Source: Sporomusaceae bacterium (GTDB lineage Bacteria > Bacillota > Negativicutes > UBA1444). Taken from it: 64,000 nt of DNA. Positions 51,100-59,781 of the stretch are shown here, one piece after another. Location of the stretch: assembly GCA_018434355.1 (NCBI GenBank), contig JAHDPL010000007.1:1-64000 (forward strand). Reading direction: 5' to 3'. The position numbers and the translations under genes were made by a program. A model generated the notes under the pieces. That model worked only from the letters and a program-made list of their open reading frames with translations. It was not told the DNA's origin and ran no database searches. The first letter of the stretch is position 1, and each line of letters begins with the position of its first letter.

Positions 51100-51724
51100 T
51101 GCACTGATCGCGGCGCATCAATACTTGGCTCCCGCCTTGCAGAGGGCGCGTTGTGTGCTGGATGCGACTGCCGGTAACGGCAACGACACTTTGTTTCTCT
51201 GCCAGCAGACACCGCCTGAGTGCCGGGTCTTTGCCTTTGACATCCAACTGGCTGCAATCCAGGGCGCTAGCGGTCGAATCGCGCAACACGGTTATGGCGA
51301 TAAGGTTTGCTGGATTCACGACGATCATGCAACACTGGCTGAGCATGTCACAATGCCGCTTGATGCAGCGATGTTCAATCTGGGTTATCTGCCCGGGCAG
51401 GATCATTGCCTGACCACGACTCCAGATTCGCTGGAGCGGGCATTGAAAGACCTGCTGGAACGATTGGCTCCGGGCGGGCGAATCACTGTGGTCGCTTACC
51501 CCGGTCATGCACCGGGGCGAGCTGAAATAGAGTTCCTGGAAGAATGGCTGCCTCAATGCCCACAGTCAAGGTTTGTCGTATCACGACTGACTTTTATCAA
51601 TCAAAAAAACAATCCAGCCATCCTCTATATGATTGGCGAAACGAGGAGGAAACCACATGAAAATGCATCGGCAAATCAAGGTCAAGGAATTGGTGGAACG
51701 CCTGGTTATCCGGACGCAGGATGA
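51086..51724 (+). CDS. YtqB-like class I SAM methyltransferase
   Basis: This protein has a Rossmann SAM domain with VLDATAGNGNDTLFL, FDIQLAAIQ, the NLGYLPG motif and the VAYPGHAPGRAEIEFLEEW segment typical of the YtqB/putative rRNA methylase family (often mislabelled MraW-like). YtqB homologues normally end near the NNPAILYMI segment. Here the frame runs on for about 25 residues and overlaps argR by 68 bases in another phase, so the stop codon at the usual place seems lost. ATG 51086 overlaps nadK. The substrate is not established by sequence. Confidence 0.82.
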   Translation: MIPSNALIAAHQYLAPALQRARCVLDATAGNGNDTLFLCQQTPPECRVFAFDIQLAAIQGASGRIAQHGYGDKVCWIHDDHATLAEHVTMPLDAAMFNLGYLPGQDHCLTTTPDSLERALKDLLERLAPGGRITVVAYPGHAPGRAEIEFLEEWLPQCPQSRFVVSRLTFINQKNNPAILYMIGETRRKPHENASANQGQGIGGTPGYPDAG

Positions 51725-52106
51725 GCTAGCCGAGGCGTTGCGCGGCGAAGGAATCGATGTGACGCAGGCCACGGTGTCGCGTGATATCAAGGAAATGCTG
51801 CTGGTCAAGGTTCCGACCGGCGATGGCGGTCACCGCTACGCATTTCCTTCCGAGAACAGTATCACAATATCCGTGGGACGTCTGGAAAAGACATTTCAGG
51901 ATTCGGTTCTTTCGATCAACAGCAGCGGCAATATAGTAGTGCTTCGTACCTTGCCGGGAACGGCACAGGCCGTGGCATACGTGCTGGATAATATCCGATG
52001 GACTGAAATCATCGGCACGGTGGCAGGCGACGACACGATCTTTATCGTGGTCAAACCGGAAAAAGATGTCCCCAAAGTGGTGGAACGCTTTGAATCCATG
52101 ATGTAG
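51657..52106 (+). CDS. argR: Arginine repressor ArgR
   Basis: ArgR/AhrC controls arginine genes as an arginine-bound hexamer. The 149-residue protein has the winged helix with TQDELAEALRGEGIDVTQATVSRDIKEM and a C-terminal oligomerisation and arginine-binding domain with LPGTAQAVA and GTVAGDDTIFIV (the GDD binding Arg). ATG 51657 follows GAGGAGG, though this lies inside the methyltransferase frame. The argR-recN pair is conserved throughout Bacillota. Confidence 0.95.
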   Translation: MKMHRQIKVKELVERLVIRTQDELAEALRGEGIDVTQATVSRDIKEMLLVKVPTGDGGHRYAFPSENSITISVGRLEKTFQDSVLSINSSGNIVVLRTLPGTAQAVAYVLDNIRWTEIIGTVAGDDTIFIVVKPEKDVPKVVERFESMM

Positions 52107-52117
52107 AGGCGATTCAG

Positions 52118-53824
52118 TTGTTGCAAGTATTGAAGGTGTTCAACTTCGCCCTGATCGAACAGGCCGAAATTGAATTTGACAATGGGTTTAACGTATTGAC
52201 CGGTGAGACCGGCGCAGGAAAATCGATGGTGGTCGATGCGCTGAACGTGGTGCTTGGCGGACGCTCATCGGTCGAGATGCTGCGTAGCGGTTGCGAACAG
52301 TTCCGGATCGATGCGGTGTTTGAGTTGCAGGCGCATGAACCTTTGCGGGCGCTCTTGGAGGAACAGGCGATTCCCCAGGAAGAGGACGGGCTGTTGTTTC
52401 TCAGTCGGTCGGTTTCACGCCAAGGCAAAAACACGGTGCTTGTCAACGGGACACCGGCGCCGTTGTCGCTATTGCGGACAATCGGCAGTATGTTGCTTGA
52501 CATGCACGGACAACATGAAAACCAGGCTTTGTTGCGACCGGAATCTTACCTGGGTCTGCTGGACGGCTCGGATAGCGCCAGTGCTCCGTTGCTGGCAGAT
52601 TATCAGCTGGCTTTTGCCGATTGGCGAAAAACCAGGGATAAAATCTCTGAACTAAATCGGGATGATCGTGAGCGAGCCCAAAGAATCGATATGTTGCAGT
52701 GGCAGGTCGGTGAAATCGAGGCGGCTCGTCTGAAGTTGTCGGAAGAGACCGAATTGCCGCAGCAGATTTCCCTGCTGGCGCATGCCGAGAAAATCAGCGC
52801 GACGGTGGGGGCGGCCTGGGCAGGCTTGTCTGATGGCGATGAGCGGAGCAAAGGCGCAATCTCGATCTTGCAGGAATGTCGGCGGCAACTGGATGTTGCG
52901 GCCCGGTTTGATGCGACGCTTGGTCAATATGCCGAACAAATCGCCCAGATCGTGGTCCTGCTTGACGACATGGCGCCGGAGCTGCGTGATTATTTGGATC
53001 AGGTGGAGTATGACCCGCTAAAGCTGTCGCGTTTGCAGGAACGCATGGATCTGATTTACCGGTTAAAGCAAAAGTACGGCGGATCGCTGGTTGAAGTGCT
53101 TGCGTATGCGCAAGCTGCCAGGGATGAGATGAACGAGCTGGTTTGTCACGACGATGTGCTGAGGGAAATGCAGAAAAAGCTGCAGCAGCAGGAGTCAGAA
53201 CTGAAAATCAAGGCACTGGCGCTTAGCAGACAAAGGGCTGATTCCGCAGCGGCGATGGGGTGGTCGGTCGAATCCCATTTGCAGGAACTGGGCATGCCGG
53301 GCGGAAAATTCGTCGTGCAACTGACAAGTGGGGAGAGTTTTACCGCAAACGGTTGCGATTCGATTCAATTTGCTTTTTCCGCCAATCCGGGAGAGGAACT
53401 GCGGCCGCTGGCCAAAGTCGCCTCCGGAGGCGAGCTTTCGCGGGTGGCGCTGGCGATCAAGACCGTCTGCTCGCGCAATGACGGGGCGCAGGTCATGGTA
53501 TTTGACGAGATCGACGCCGGGGTGGGCGGTCATACGGCGCGTAAAGTGGCCGAAAACATTGCCCGGGTTGCCTGGAAAAAACAGGTTCTTTGCATTACGC
53601 ATTTGCCGCAGATCGCTTCGATGGCGGACCGACACATTCATATCGAAAAGAAACCGGTGGCAGAACGCACCCAGACTTTTGTCAGGGTGTTGCCGGAACC
53701 GGAGCGTTTGCGGGAGCTGGCCCGGATGATCGGCGGTGATCCAATCACTCCGGCGGGACTGGACAATGCGGCAGAGATGGTGCAAACAGCGGCAGTTTTC
53801 AAGCAAACGATACAACTGACTTAA
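52118..53824 (+). CDS. recN: DNA repair protein RecN
   Basis: RecN is an SMC-like ATPase recruited early to double-strand breaks. The 568-residue protein has FALIEQAEIEF, Walker A TGETGAGKS (28-36), QHENQALL, a central coiled coil (about 150-360), the ABC signature VASGGELSRVALAIK and Walker B MVFDEIDAGVGGHTA, then CITHLPQIAS. The start is TTG 52118. In spore formers spoIVB and spo0A follow; here butyrate kinase does. Confidence 0.95.
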   Translation: MLQVLKVFNFALIEQAEIEFDNGFNVLTGETGAGKSMVVDALNVVLGGRSSVEMLRSGCEQFRIDAVFELQAHEPLRALLEEQAIPQEEDGLLFLSRSVSRQGKNTVLVNGTPAPLSLLRTIGSMLLDMHGQHENQALLRPESYLGLLDGSDSASAPLLADYQLAFADWRKTRDKISELNRDDRERAQRIDMLQWQVGEIEAARLKLSEETELPQQISLLAHAEKISATVGAAWAGLSDGDERSKGAISILQECRRQLDVAARFDATLGQYAEQIAQIVVLLDDMAPELRDYLDQVEYDPLKLSRLQERMDLIYRLKQKYGGSLVEVLAYAQAARDEMNELVCHDDVLREMQKKLQQQESELKIKALALSRQRADSAAAMGWSVESHLQELGMPGGKFVVQLTSGESFTANGCDSIQFAFSANPGEELRPLAKVASGGELSRVALAIKTVCSRNDGAQVMVFDEIDAGVGGHTARKVAENIARVAWKKQVLCITHLPQIASMADRHIHIEKKPVAERTQTFVRVLPEPERLRELARMIGGDPITPAGLDNAAEMVQTAAVFKQTIQLT

Positions 53825-53867
53825 CTGTGAATAAGAAAAACATTGCAATGGGACGGAGGCGGAAAAT

Positions 53868-54941
53868 TTGAAAAAAAAATATCGGGTTTTGGCAATCAAT
53901 CCAGGTTCTACATCAACTAAAATCGCGCTTTATGAAGAAACTCACTGCCTGTTTGAAGAAGTGATTCGGCACAGCAAGGAAGAACTCGTTTCTTTTGCCG
54001 ATATATACGCCCAGTATGACTATCGACGGGATCTGGTCGAACAGGCGGTAGAACGCCATGGGTTCAAACTGGCTGACCTCAATGCCGTCGTTGGTCGGGG
54101 CGGCGCGCTGAAACCGATTCCCGGCGGCACCTATACAGTGAATGAGGCCATGGTGCATGACCTGCAGCATAATGTGCAAACCCATCATGCTTCCAACCTC
54201 GGTGGGCTGATTGCCAAGGGAATTGCCGATCATTTTGGCCTGCCGGCGTTTATCGTCGATCCGGTCTGCGTCGATGAAATGGAACCAATCGCCCGATTGA
54301 GCGGCTGGCCGGAAATGCCGCGCCGCAGTCTGTTTCACGCGTTGAATCTTAAAGCGACGGCGCGTAAAGCCGCCAAAGAGCTGGGCAAGGATTTCATTGA
54401 CGTGACGCTTGTCATGGGCCATTTGGGCGGCGGCATTTCTTTTGCAGTCCAGCAGAACGGCCGGATGATCGATATCACCAATCCGATGGACGGCGGTGCG
54501 TTTTCGCCGGAACGTACCGGCAATCTGCCGCTCAGTCCGCTGGTTGAACTGTGTTATTCCGGACAGTATACGATGCAGGAAATGATCCGTAAAATGATCG
54601 GCAAGGGAGGTCTGATCGCCCACCTTGGCACTGATGACGCCAGGGAAGTCGAACGTCGGATCGATGAAGGCGATGAACAGGCAGAGCTGGTCTATAAGGC
54701 GATGGCATATCAGATTGCCAAAGAGATCGCGGCGATGACGACAGTAGTCAACGGCGAGTTCGATGCGATTGTTCTGACTGGCGGACTGGCCTATTCGCGT
54801 CGTTTGGTCGGCTGGATCAATGAGCGGGTCAAGTTTTTGGGCAAAGTCATGGTCTACCCGGGTGAAGATGAACTGCTGGCCTTATCGGAGGGGGCACTGC
54901 GCGTGCTGCACAAAGAAGAGACGGCAATGGTCTACGAATAG
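53868..54941 (+). CDS. buk: Butyrate kinase
   Basis: Butyrate kinase interconverts butyryl phosphate and butyrate with ATP, and may use branched-chain acyl phosphates. The 357-residue ASKHA kinase begins VLAINPGSTSTKIALYE and has GRGGALKPIPGGTY, NLGGLIAKGIAD, DPVCVDEMEPIARLSG, FHALNLKATAR, MGHLGGGISF and DGGAFSPERTG, all close to Clostridial and Bacillus Buk. The start is TTG 53868, eight bases after GGAGGCGG. No phosphotransbutyrylase gene (ptb) is beside it. It is followed by a P-loop ATPase, a pairing I recall from other anaerobic Firmicutes. Confidence 0.93.
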   Translation: MKKKYRVLAINPGSTSTKIALYEETHCLFEEVIRHSKEELVSFADIYAQYDYRRDLVEQAVERHGFKLADLNAVVGRGGALKPIPGGTYTVNEAMVHDLQHNVQTHHASNLGGLIAKGIADHFGLPAFIVDPVCVDEMEPIARLSGWPEMPRRSLFHALNLKATARKAAKELGKDFIDVTLVMGHLGGGISFAVQQNGRMIDITNPMDGGAFSPERTGNLPLSPLVELCYSGQYTMQEMIRKMIGKGGLIAHLGTDDAREVERRIDEGDEQAELVYKAMAYQIAKEIAAMTTVVNGEFDAIVLTGGLAYSRRLVGWINERVKFLGKVMVYPGEDELLALSEGALRVLHKEETAMVYE

Positions 54942-54952
54942 GGGAGTGCATT

Positions 54953-55657
54953 GTGTTGTTTGACCTTCAGGAGTTTCGCAAGGCAGAGGAGACAAAACCC
55001 CGGATCAAAGTGTTGGTTGGCGAATTTGGCAGCGGCAAGACCGAATTGACTGTGAATTTGGCTTCTTATATGCAACGCGCCGGCATGACCGCCGCCGTGA
55101 TTGACATGGATCTGGTCAAACCTTATTTCCGGACGCGCGAGCACAGAACGCGACTGGAAGCGCAAGGGGTCACGGTTGTAGCGCCGCCATTGAAACTGGC
55201 GCATGCGGATTTGCCAATCATGCCGCCGGATCTGACCCGGGTTCTCGCCAGTCCCGAGTATCGGGTGGTCATGGATGTCGGCGGTGCGAAAGCCGCGATT
55301 GTTCTGGGGCAGATTCGCAACCTGATTCGCGAGAACGGGGCCGAAGTGTTGATGGTGGTAAATGTCTGCCGGCCGTTTTCGGCGACGGTGGACGAGATCA
55401 TCACGGCGATTGCCAATATCGAGGCGGCATCAGGACTGGCAGTGACCGGTCTTGTCAGTAATACGAACCTGGGGGCGGAAACCACGGCGCAGCAGGTGCT
55501 GGAAGGGCTGCGTTTGACGCAGCAGGTTGCCGACCGCAAGGGATTGCCGCTACGCTGGCTGGTGTTGCCGGACTGGTTGTTCGGCAAAATCGATGTTGCT
55601 GCGCCACTGTTGCCGCTTCAACCGATGACGCAATATCCGTGGGACGATAACGATTGA
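54953..55657 (+). CDS. P-loop ATPase (CobQ/MinD-like), function unknown
   Basis: This 234-residue nucleotide-binding protein has P-loop GEFGSGKTE (23-31), AAVIDMDLVKPYFRTREH (switch with DxD), a middle DVGGAKAA that resembles Walker B/switch II, and a late GLVSNTNLG. It is of the SIMIBI type (MinD/CobQ/CooC group). CooC-type members help insert metal into enzymes, but no such target is here. It lies 11 bases after buk, so the two are an operon. GTG 54953 is the start. A hairpin follows. Confidence 0.8.
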   Translation: MLFDLQEFRKAEETKPRIKVLVGEFGSGKTELTVNLASYMQRAGMTAAVIDMDLVKPYFRTREHRTRLEAQGVTVVAPPLKLAHADLPIMPPDLTRVLASPEYRVVMDVGGAKAAIVLGQIRNLIRENGAEVLMVVNVCRPFSATVDEIITAIANIEAASGLAVTGLVSNTNLGAETTAQQVLEGLRLTQQVADRKGLPLRWLVLPDWLFGKIDVAAPLLPLQPMTQYPWDDND

Positions 55658-55660
55658 CGT

Positions 55661-55692
55661 AAAGACGCGACCCTCGGGGGTCGTGTCTTTCT
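55661..55692 (+). terminator. Hairpin terminator after the P-loop ATPase
   Basis: AAAGACGCGACCC (55661-55673) pairs with GGGTCGTGTCTTT (55678-55690) with one G-U pair. The stem is long, but the T run is weak and is mostly part of the stem. Confidence 0.65.
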
Positions 55693-55719
55693 ATGCGATT
55701 GGTGAAAGGGAAGAGATTG

Positions 55720-56256
55720 ATGGATGAAAATCTAACAGAAACATTTGTATCGGCCGAGCGCCTGTATGAAGGAAAAATGATCAACCTTCGCCGCGATATG
55801 GTGTTGTTGCCTAATGGCAATCAGGCGTCGCGGGAAGTCGTCGAGCACCCGGGCGCAGTGGCGGTCGTTCCTGTGCTGCCGGACGGCAGGCTACTAATGG
55901 TCAGACAGTTTCGCCACCCGGTCGGCCGAATTCTGCTGGAAATCCCGGCAGGAAAGCTGGCGTCTGGTGAAAATCCCGATGAATGCGCGCTGCGTGAACT
56001 GGAGGAAGAGACGGGCCACCTTGCCGGCAAGTTGGTACGTGTGGCCTCGATATTTACCGCCCCCGGTTTCACGGATGAAGTGATTCATATTTATCTGGCC
56101 GGTGATTTGAAAAAGACGACCGTCAACCCGGATGAAGACGAATTTCTCGCGGTTGTTGCCCATGAACCGCAGGAGATTGCCCGGATGATTCTCTCTGGCG
56201 ACATTTGCGATGCGAAAACGATTGCCGGCTTTTATCTGTTGCAGGAAACGCGATGA
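55720..56256 (+). CDS. nudF: Nudix hydrolase, ADP-ribose pyrophosphatase type
   Basis: The protein (178 residues) hydrolyses ADP-ribose to AMP and ribose-5-phosphate by family analogy. The Nudix box runs from G78 (GKLASGENPDECALRELEEE) with the conserved REL-EE-TG, preceded by RQFRHPVGRILLEIPAG, which is typical of NudF. ATG 55720 follows AAAGGGAAGAGA; ATG 55693 lies at the foot of the hairpin and is less likely. It overlaps the endoQ gene by ATGA. nudF beside this PHP gene also occurs in Bacillus. Confidence 0.92.
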   Translation: MDENLTETFVSAERLYEGKMINLRRDMVLLPNGNQASREVVEHPGAVAVVPVLPDGRLLMVRQFRHPVGRILLEIPAGKLASGENPDECALRELEEETGHLAGKLVRVASIFTAPGFTDEVIHIYLAGDLKKTTVNPDEDEFLAVVAHEPQEIARMILSGDICDAKTIAGFYLLQETR

Positions 56257-57437
56257 ACCGCTATTTTGCCGATTTCCACATTCATGTCGGCATCAGTGAA
56301 AGCGGCAAATGGGTAAAAATCCCGACTTCTCGCCAGCTGACCGTCCGGACGATTCTCGATACCGCCCTGCAGCGAAAAGGCCTTCAGATTGTGGCGATCG
56401 TCGATGCGATGTCGCCCTGGGTACAGCAGGATATCGGGCGGTTGCTGGAAGAAGGCCGCCTGGTCGCACAGGCTGGCGGCGGCTACCGTTACCATAATGG
56501 CGTGACGCTGCTGCTTGGCGCGGAGATTGAAACCTGCGAAGAATCTGGCGGCATGTGCCATTCTTTGCTCTACCTGCCCGATCTGCCTGCGATGCAGGAA
56601 TTGACGAAAGAAATGTCACGGCACATTCGCAACATCGGACTCAGCTCACAAAATGCGCATATGCCGTTGCGTCAATTGGCCAGCATCGCACGAATCCATC
56701 AGGCGTTGTTTGTGCCTGCCCATGTGTTCACGCCGCACAAGAGTCTATATGGCGCCTGTAGCCCGCGCATGTCTTCATTGCTGAACGAAGCGGATCTTGC
56801 TGTGGTTTCCGCCGTCGAACTGGGCTTGTCGGCAGATACGGTCATGGCGGACCGGATTCGGGAATTGTGGGGCTTTGAGTTTTTGACCAATTCCGATGCC
56901 CATTCACCGGAAAAAATCGGCCGCGAATATAATCTGCTGGAACTGGCCGCGCCGAGCTATGGAGAGTGCGTGCTGGCCTTCAAACGGCAAGCGGGGAGAC
57001 GGGTGCTGGAAAACTTCGGTATGGACCCGCGGCTGGGAAAATATCATCAAAGTTGTTGCGGGCAGTGTGAAACGATTTTTTCGGCTTCACCAATCCAGCC
57101 GACCTGCCCAAGTTGCGGCTGCACAAAACTGGTCAAAGGGGTGGCGGACCGTATCGAAGAGATCGCAGATGCGCCAGACGGGCTGCATCCGGCGACGCGA
57201 CCGCAATATCGCTATCAGGCTCCACTATATATGTTGCCCGGTCTGGGTGGAAAAACGCTGGCAAAACTGGTCGAGGAATTGGGCACGGAGATGGAACTGA
57301 TCCATGCGGTTTCGCTAGCTGAGATCCAGCGGGTGGGCGGACGGCGGGTCGCTGCGGCGATGGCCGCCGTACGAAACGGAACGGCGACTGTGCAAAGCGG
57401 CGGTGGCGGCATTTACGGCAAGGTCGGATTGCCGTGA
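56253..57437 (+). CDS. Endonuclease Q-like PHP-domain protein (YqxK family)
   Basis: This 394-residue protein has an N-terminal PHP metal-dependent domain (ADFHIHV, LLGAEIETCEE, VPAHVFTPHKSLYG, NSDAHSPEKIGREYN), a Cys4 zinc-binding region (CCGQC and CPSCGC, about 267-290) and a C-terminal helix-hairpin-helix stretch. The hairpin core is LPGLGGKTLAKLVEELG. This is the layout of EndoQ, which nicks DNA 5' to deaminated bases in Thermococcales and in Bacillus YqxK-like proteins. It probably acts in repair of uracil or hypoxanthine. The HhH region near residues 325-375 supports DNA binding. Confidence 0.88.
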   Translation: MNRYFADFHIHVGISESGKWVKIPTSRQLTVRTILDTALQRKGLQIVAIVDAMSPWVQQDIGRLLEEGRLVAQAGGGYRYHNGVTLLLGAEIETCEESGGMCHSLLYLPDLPAMQELTKEMSRHIRNIGLSSQNAHMPLRQLASIARIHQALFVPAHVFTPHKSLYGACSPRMSSLLNEADLAVVSAVELGLSADTVMADRIRELWGFEFLTNSDAHSPEKIGREYNLLELAAPSYGECVLAFKRQAGRRVLENFGMDPRLGKYHQSCCGQCETIFSASPIQPTCPSCGCTKLVKGVADRIEEIADAPDGLHPATRPQYRYQAPLYMLPGLGGKTLAKLVEELGTEMELIHAVSLAEIQRVGGRRVAAAMAAVRNGTATVQSGGGGIYGKVGLP

Positions 57438-57450
57438 CCGGGAGGTTTTC

Positions 57451-58338
57451 ATGCAGTCATTGATTGAAGAGTTTCTCAACTATATTTCGGTGGAACGCGG
57501 CTTATCGCGCAATACCATTGATGCCTACAGTCGTGACCTGCGACAGTTCGTGGCATTTTTGACGCAGACCGGTTATGACTCTGTGTCGGAAGTCCATTCT
57601 CACACGTTGGTCGATTATTTGCGCAAGCTACAACAGCAAGGGATGAAACCGACTTCTGTCACTCGTAAATTGGCGGCGATTCGCAGTTTTTTTCAATATC
57701 TGTTGCGGGAACGTCAGCTCAAGGCCGATCCATCAGAGACGATCGATTCGCTGAAGACTCCGCAACGACTGCCGAAAGTGCTGAGTGAAAAAGAAATGGT
57801 CAGGCTGCTCGAGCAACCAGGCGCCGCCACGCCGGCCAATCTGCGCGACAAAGCGATGTTGGAACTGATGTATGCCACCGGTGTGCGCGTATCGGAACTA
57901 GTTTCTTTGAAAGTTGGCGATATCAACATGGATATGGGTTATATCCGTTGTTTTGGCAAAGGTTCAAAAGAACGCATCGTGCCGATGGGGTCATCGGCGC
58001 AGCTGGCTTTGCAGAACTACCTGAACCGGGCCAGGCCGAAAATCGTCCGACGGGCGGCAGAAGACACGCTTTTTCTCAACCATCACGGTCGCAAGCTGAC
58101 CCGGCAGGGTTTTTGGCAGATTATCCAGGCCGCTGCCAGGCGGGTTGATATAAAAATAACAGTCACACCGCATATGCTGCGGCATTCTTTCGCCACACAC
58201 CTGCTCGAACATGGGGCCGATCTGCGGGCGGTGCAGGAAATGCTGGGTCACGCCGACATATCGACGACCCAGATCTATACGCATGTCACCCGGACCCGGC
58301 TCAAGGAAGTCTATGACAAGACCCATCCAAGGGCATAA
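57451..58338 (+). CDS. xerD: Tyrosine recombinase XerD
   Basis: XerD resolves chromosome dimers at dif sites. The 295-residue protein has an N-terminal SAM-like core-binding domain (FLNYISVERGLSRNTIDAYSRDL) and the catalytic domain with R146 (TGVRVSEL), K170 (FGKGSKERIVP), H241 and R244 (HMLRHSFATH), H267 (LGHADIS) and Y276 (TTQIYTH). All six catalytic residues are present. ATG 57451 follows GGGAGG. A dif site is not expected here and I did not see one. Confidence 0.94.
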   Translation: MQSLIEEFLNYISVERGLSRNTIDAYSRDLRQFVAFLTQTGYDSVSEVHSHTLVDYLRKLQQQGMKPTSVTRKLAAIRSFFQYLLRERQLKADPSETIDSLKTPQRLPKVLSEKEMVRLLEQPGAATPANLRDKAMLELMYATGVRVSELVSLKVGDINMDMGYIRCFGKGSKERIVPMGSSAQLALQNYLNRARPKIVRRAAEDTLFLNHHGRKLTRQGFWQIIQAAARRVDIKITVTPHMLRHSFATHLLEHGADLRAVQEMLGHADISTTQIYTHVTRTRLKEVYDKTHPRA

Positions 58339-58362
58339 GAGCTTAGGAGAGGAGCACTGGCA

Positions 58363-59688
58363 ATGCGAATGGTCGATTTGATCGAAAAGAAAAAACTGGC
58401 TGGTGTGCATGATGCGGCGGAACTGCGGTTTATTATCGAAGGTTATACCGCTGGCGCAATTCCCGATTATCAGATGGCGGCCTGGCTGATGGCGGTCCGG
58501 TTTCGCTCGCTCAACCGGCAAGAAACAGTCGAATTGACGCTGGCGATGGCTGAATCGGGACGTCAGCTCGACCTGTCGCAGATTGCCGGGACCAAAGTCG
58601 ATAAACACAGTACCGGCGGAGTGGCTGACACGACGACGTTGATCGTGACGCCGCTGGTTGCCGCCGCCGGAGTGAAGGTCGCCAAGATGTCGGGCAGAGG
58701 ACTCGGTTTTACCGGCGGAACCATCGACAAACTGGAATCGATTCCCGGTTTTCGTTCGGCGCTGACAACCGATGAATTCATCTGTCAGGTTCAACGGATC
58801 GGTCTGGCCATCACCAGTCAGACGCCGGATATTGCGCCGGCTGACGGCAAAATTTATGCGCTGCGTGATGTTACGGCAACTGTTGATAGTCTGCCGTTGA
58901 TCGCCGCATCGGTGATGAGCAAGAAAATTGCTGCCGGGGCTGACAAAATCCTGCTTGATGTAAAGTATGGCAGCGGCGCGTTTATGAAAACGCTGCCGGA
59001 AGCAGAGGCGCTGGCCCGGGTGATGGTCGATATCGGCAATGGTGCGGGCAGGGAAACGCTGGCGATGCTCAGCAGCATGGAAGAACCGCTCGGGACTGGC
59101 ATCGGCAACAGCCTGGAAATCGCCGAAGCAATCGAGATATTGTCAGGCAGCGGCGACCCGCGTTTATGTGAGTTTTGCATTGAAATGGCAGCACAGATGC
59201 TGCGGATGGCGCAGCCTGATCTTTCGCAACCGGCGGCGACAGAAACAATCAGGCAACTACTAACCAGCGGCGCCGCGTTGGCAAAGTTCCGCGAATTTAT
59301 TGAGGCGCAGGGCGGCGACGGAAGCGTTGTCACAGACCCCGGCTTGCTGGGAACTGCTGCAAACTGCCTGGAAATTTTGTCAAACCAAGCCGGCTTCGTC
59401 TGTTCGATGCAATCGGCCGAACTGGGCCGGGGTTCGATCTTGCTTGGCGCCGGCAGAGAGAAGAAGGGCGATCCGATTGACCTGCACGCGGGAATCAAAT
59501 TGCATGTGCGCTGCGGCGATGCGGTGGCGAGCGGACAACGGTTGGCGACTCTATATTACGGTAAAGGGGTCGATCCGAGGCAAGCAAAAACCCTTGTGCT
59601 GGATAGCATTCAATTGTCGGAACAACCGCAACCATGCCCTGCATTGATTGCCGGAATCATCGCCAAAGAACAAAGCGGCGCGACATGA
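58363..59688 (+). CDS. pdp: Pyrimidine-nucleoside phosphorylase
   Basis: This enzyme phosphorolyses uridine and (deoxy)thymidine in nucleoside salvage. The 441-residue protein begins MRMVDLIEKKK with an alpha domain. It has VDKHSTGGVADTTTLIVTPLVAAAG, the phosphate-binding KMSGRGLGFTGGTIDKLESI, KKIAAGADKILLDVKYGSGAFMK and a C-terminal alpha/beta lobe. The xerD-(drm)-pdp linkage is usual; phosphopentomutase (drm) is absent here. ATG 58363 follows TTAGGAGAGGAG. Confidence 0.95.
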   Translation: MRMVDLIEKKKLAGVHDAAELRFIIEGYTAGAIPDYQMAAWLMAVRFRSLNRQETVELTLAMAESGRQLDLSQIAGTKVDKHSTGGVADTTTLIVTPLVAAAGVKVAKMSGRGLGFTGGTIDKLESIPGFRSALTTDEFICQVQRIGLAITSQTPDIAPADGKIYALRDVTATVDSLPLIAASVMSKKIAAGADKILLDVKYGSGAFMKTLPEAEALARVMVDIGNGAGRETLAMLSSMEEPLGTGIGNSLEIAEAIEILSGSGDPRLCEFCIEMAAQMLRMAQPDLSQPAATETIRQLLTSGAALAKFREFIEAQGGDGSVVTDPGLLGTAANCLEILSNQAGFVCSMQSAELGRGSILLGAGREKKGDPIDLHAGIKLHVRCGDAVASGQRLATLYYGKGVDPRQAKTLVLDSIQLSEQPQPCPALIAGIIAKEQSGAT

Positions 59689-59704
59689 TAAACCGGGACT
59701 TTCT

Positions 59705-59733
59705 TTGCGTTCAGGCGGGTTTCCGGTTATAAT
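59705..59733 (+). promoter_or_regulatory. Promoter for the M50 protease-trpS-scpAB operon
   Basis: TTGCGT (59705-59710), 17 bp and a perfect TATAAT (59728-59733) lie just after pdp. Confidence 0.7.
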
Positions 59734-59781
59734 AAACGGGGAATAGTGCCGGTTCAGCGGCAAAATAAAAGGAGGTCCTTC

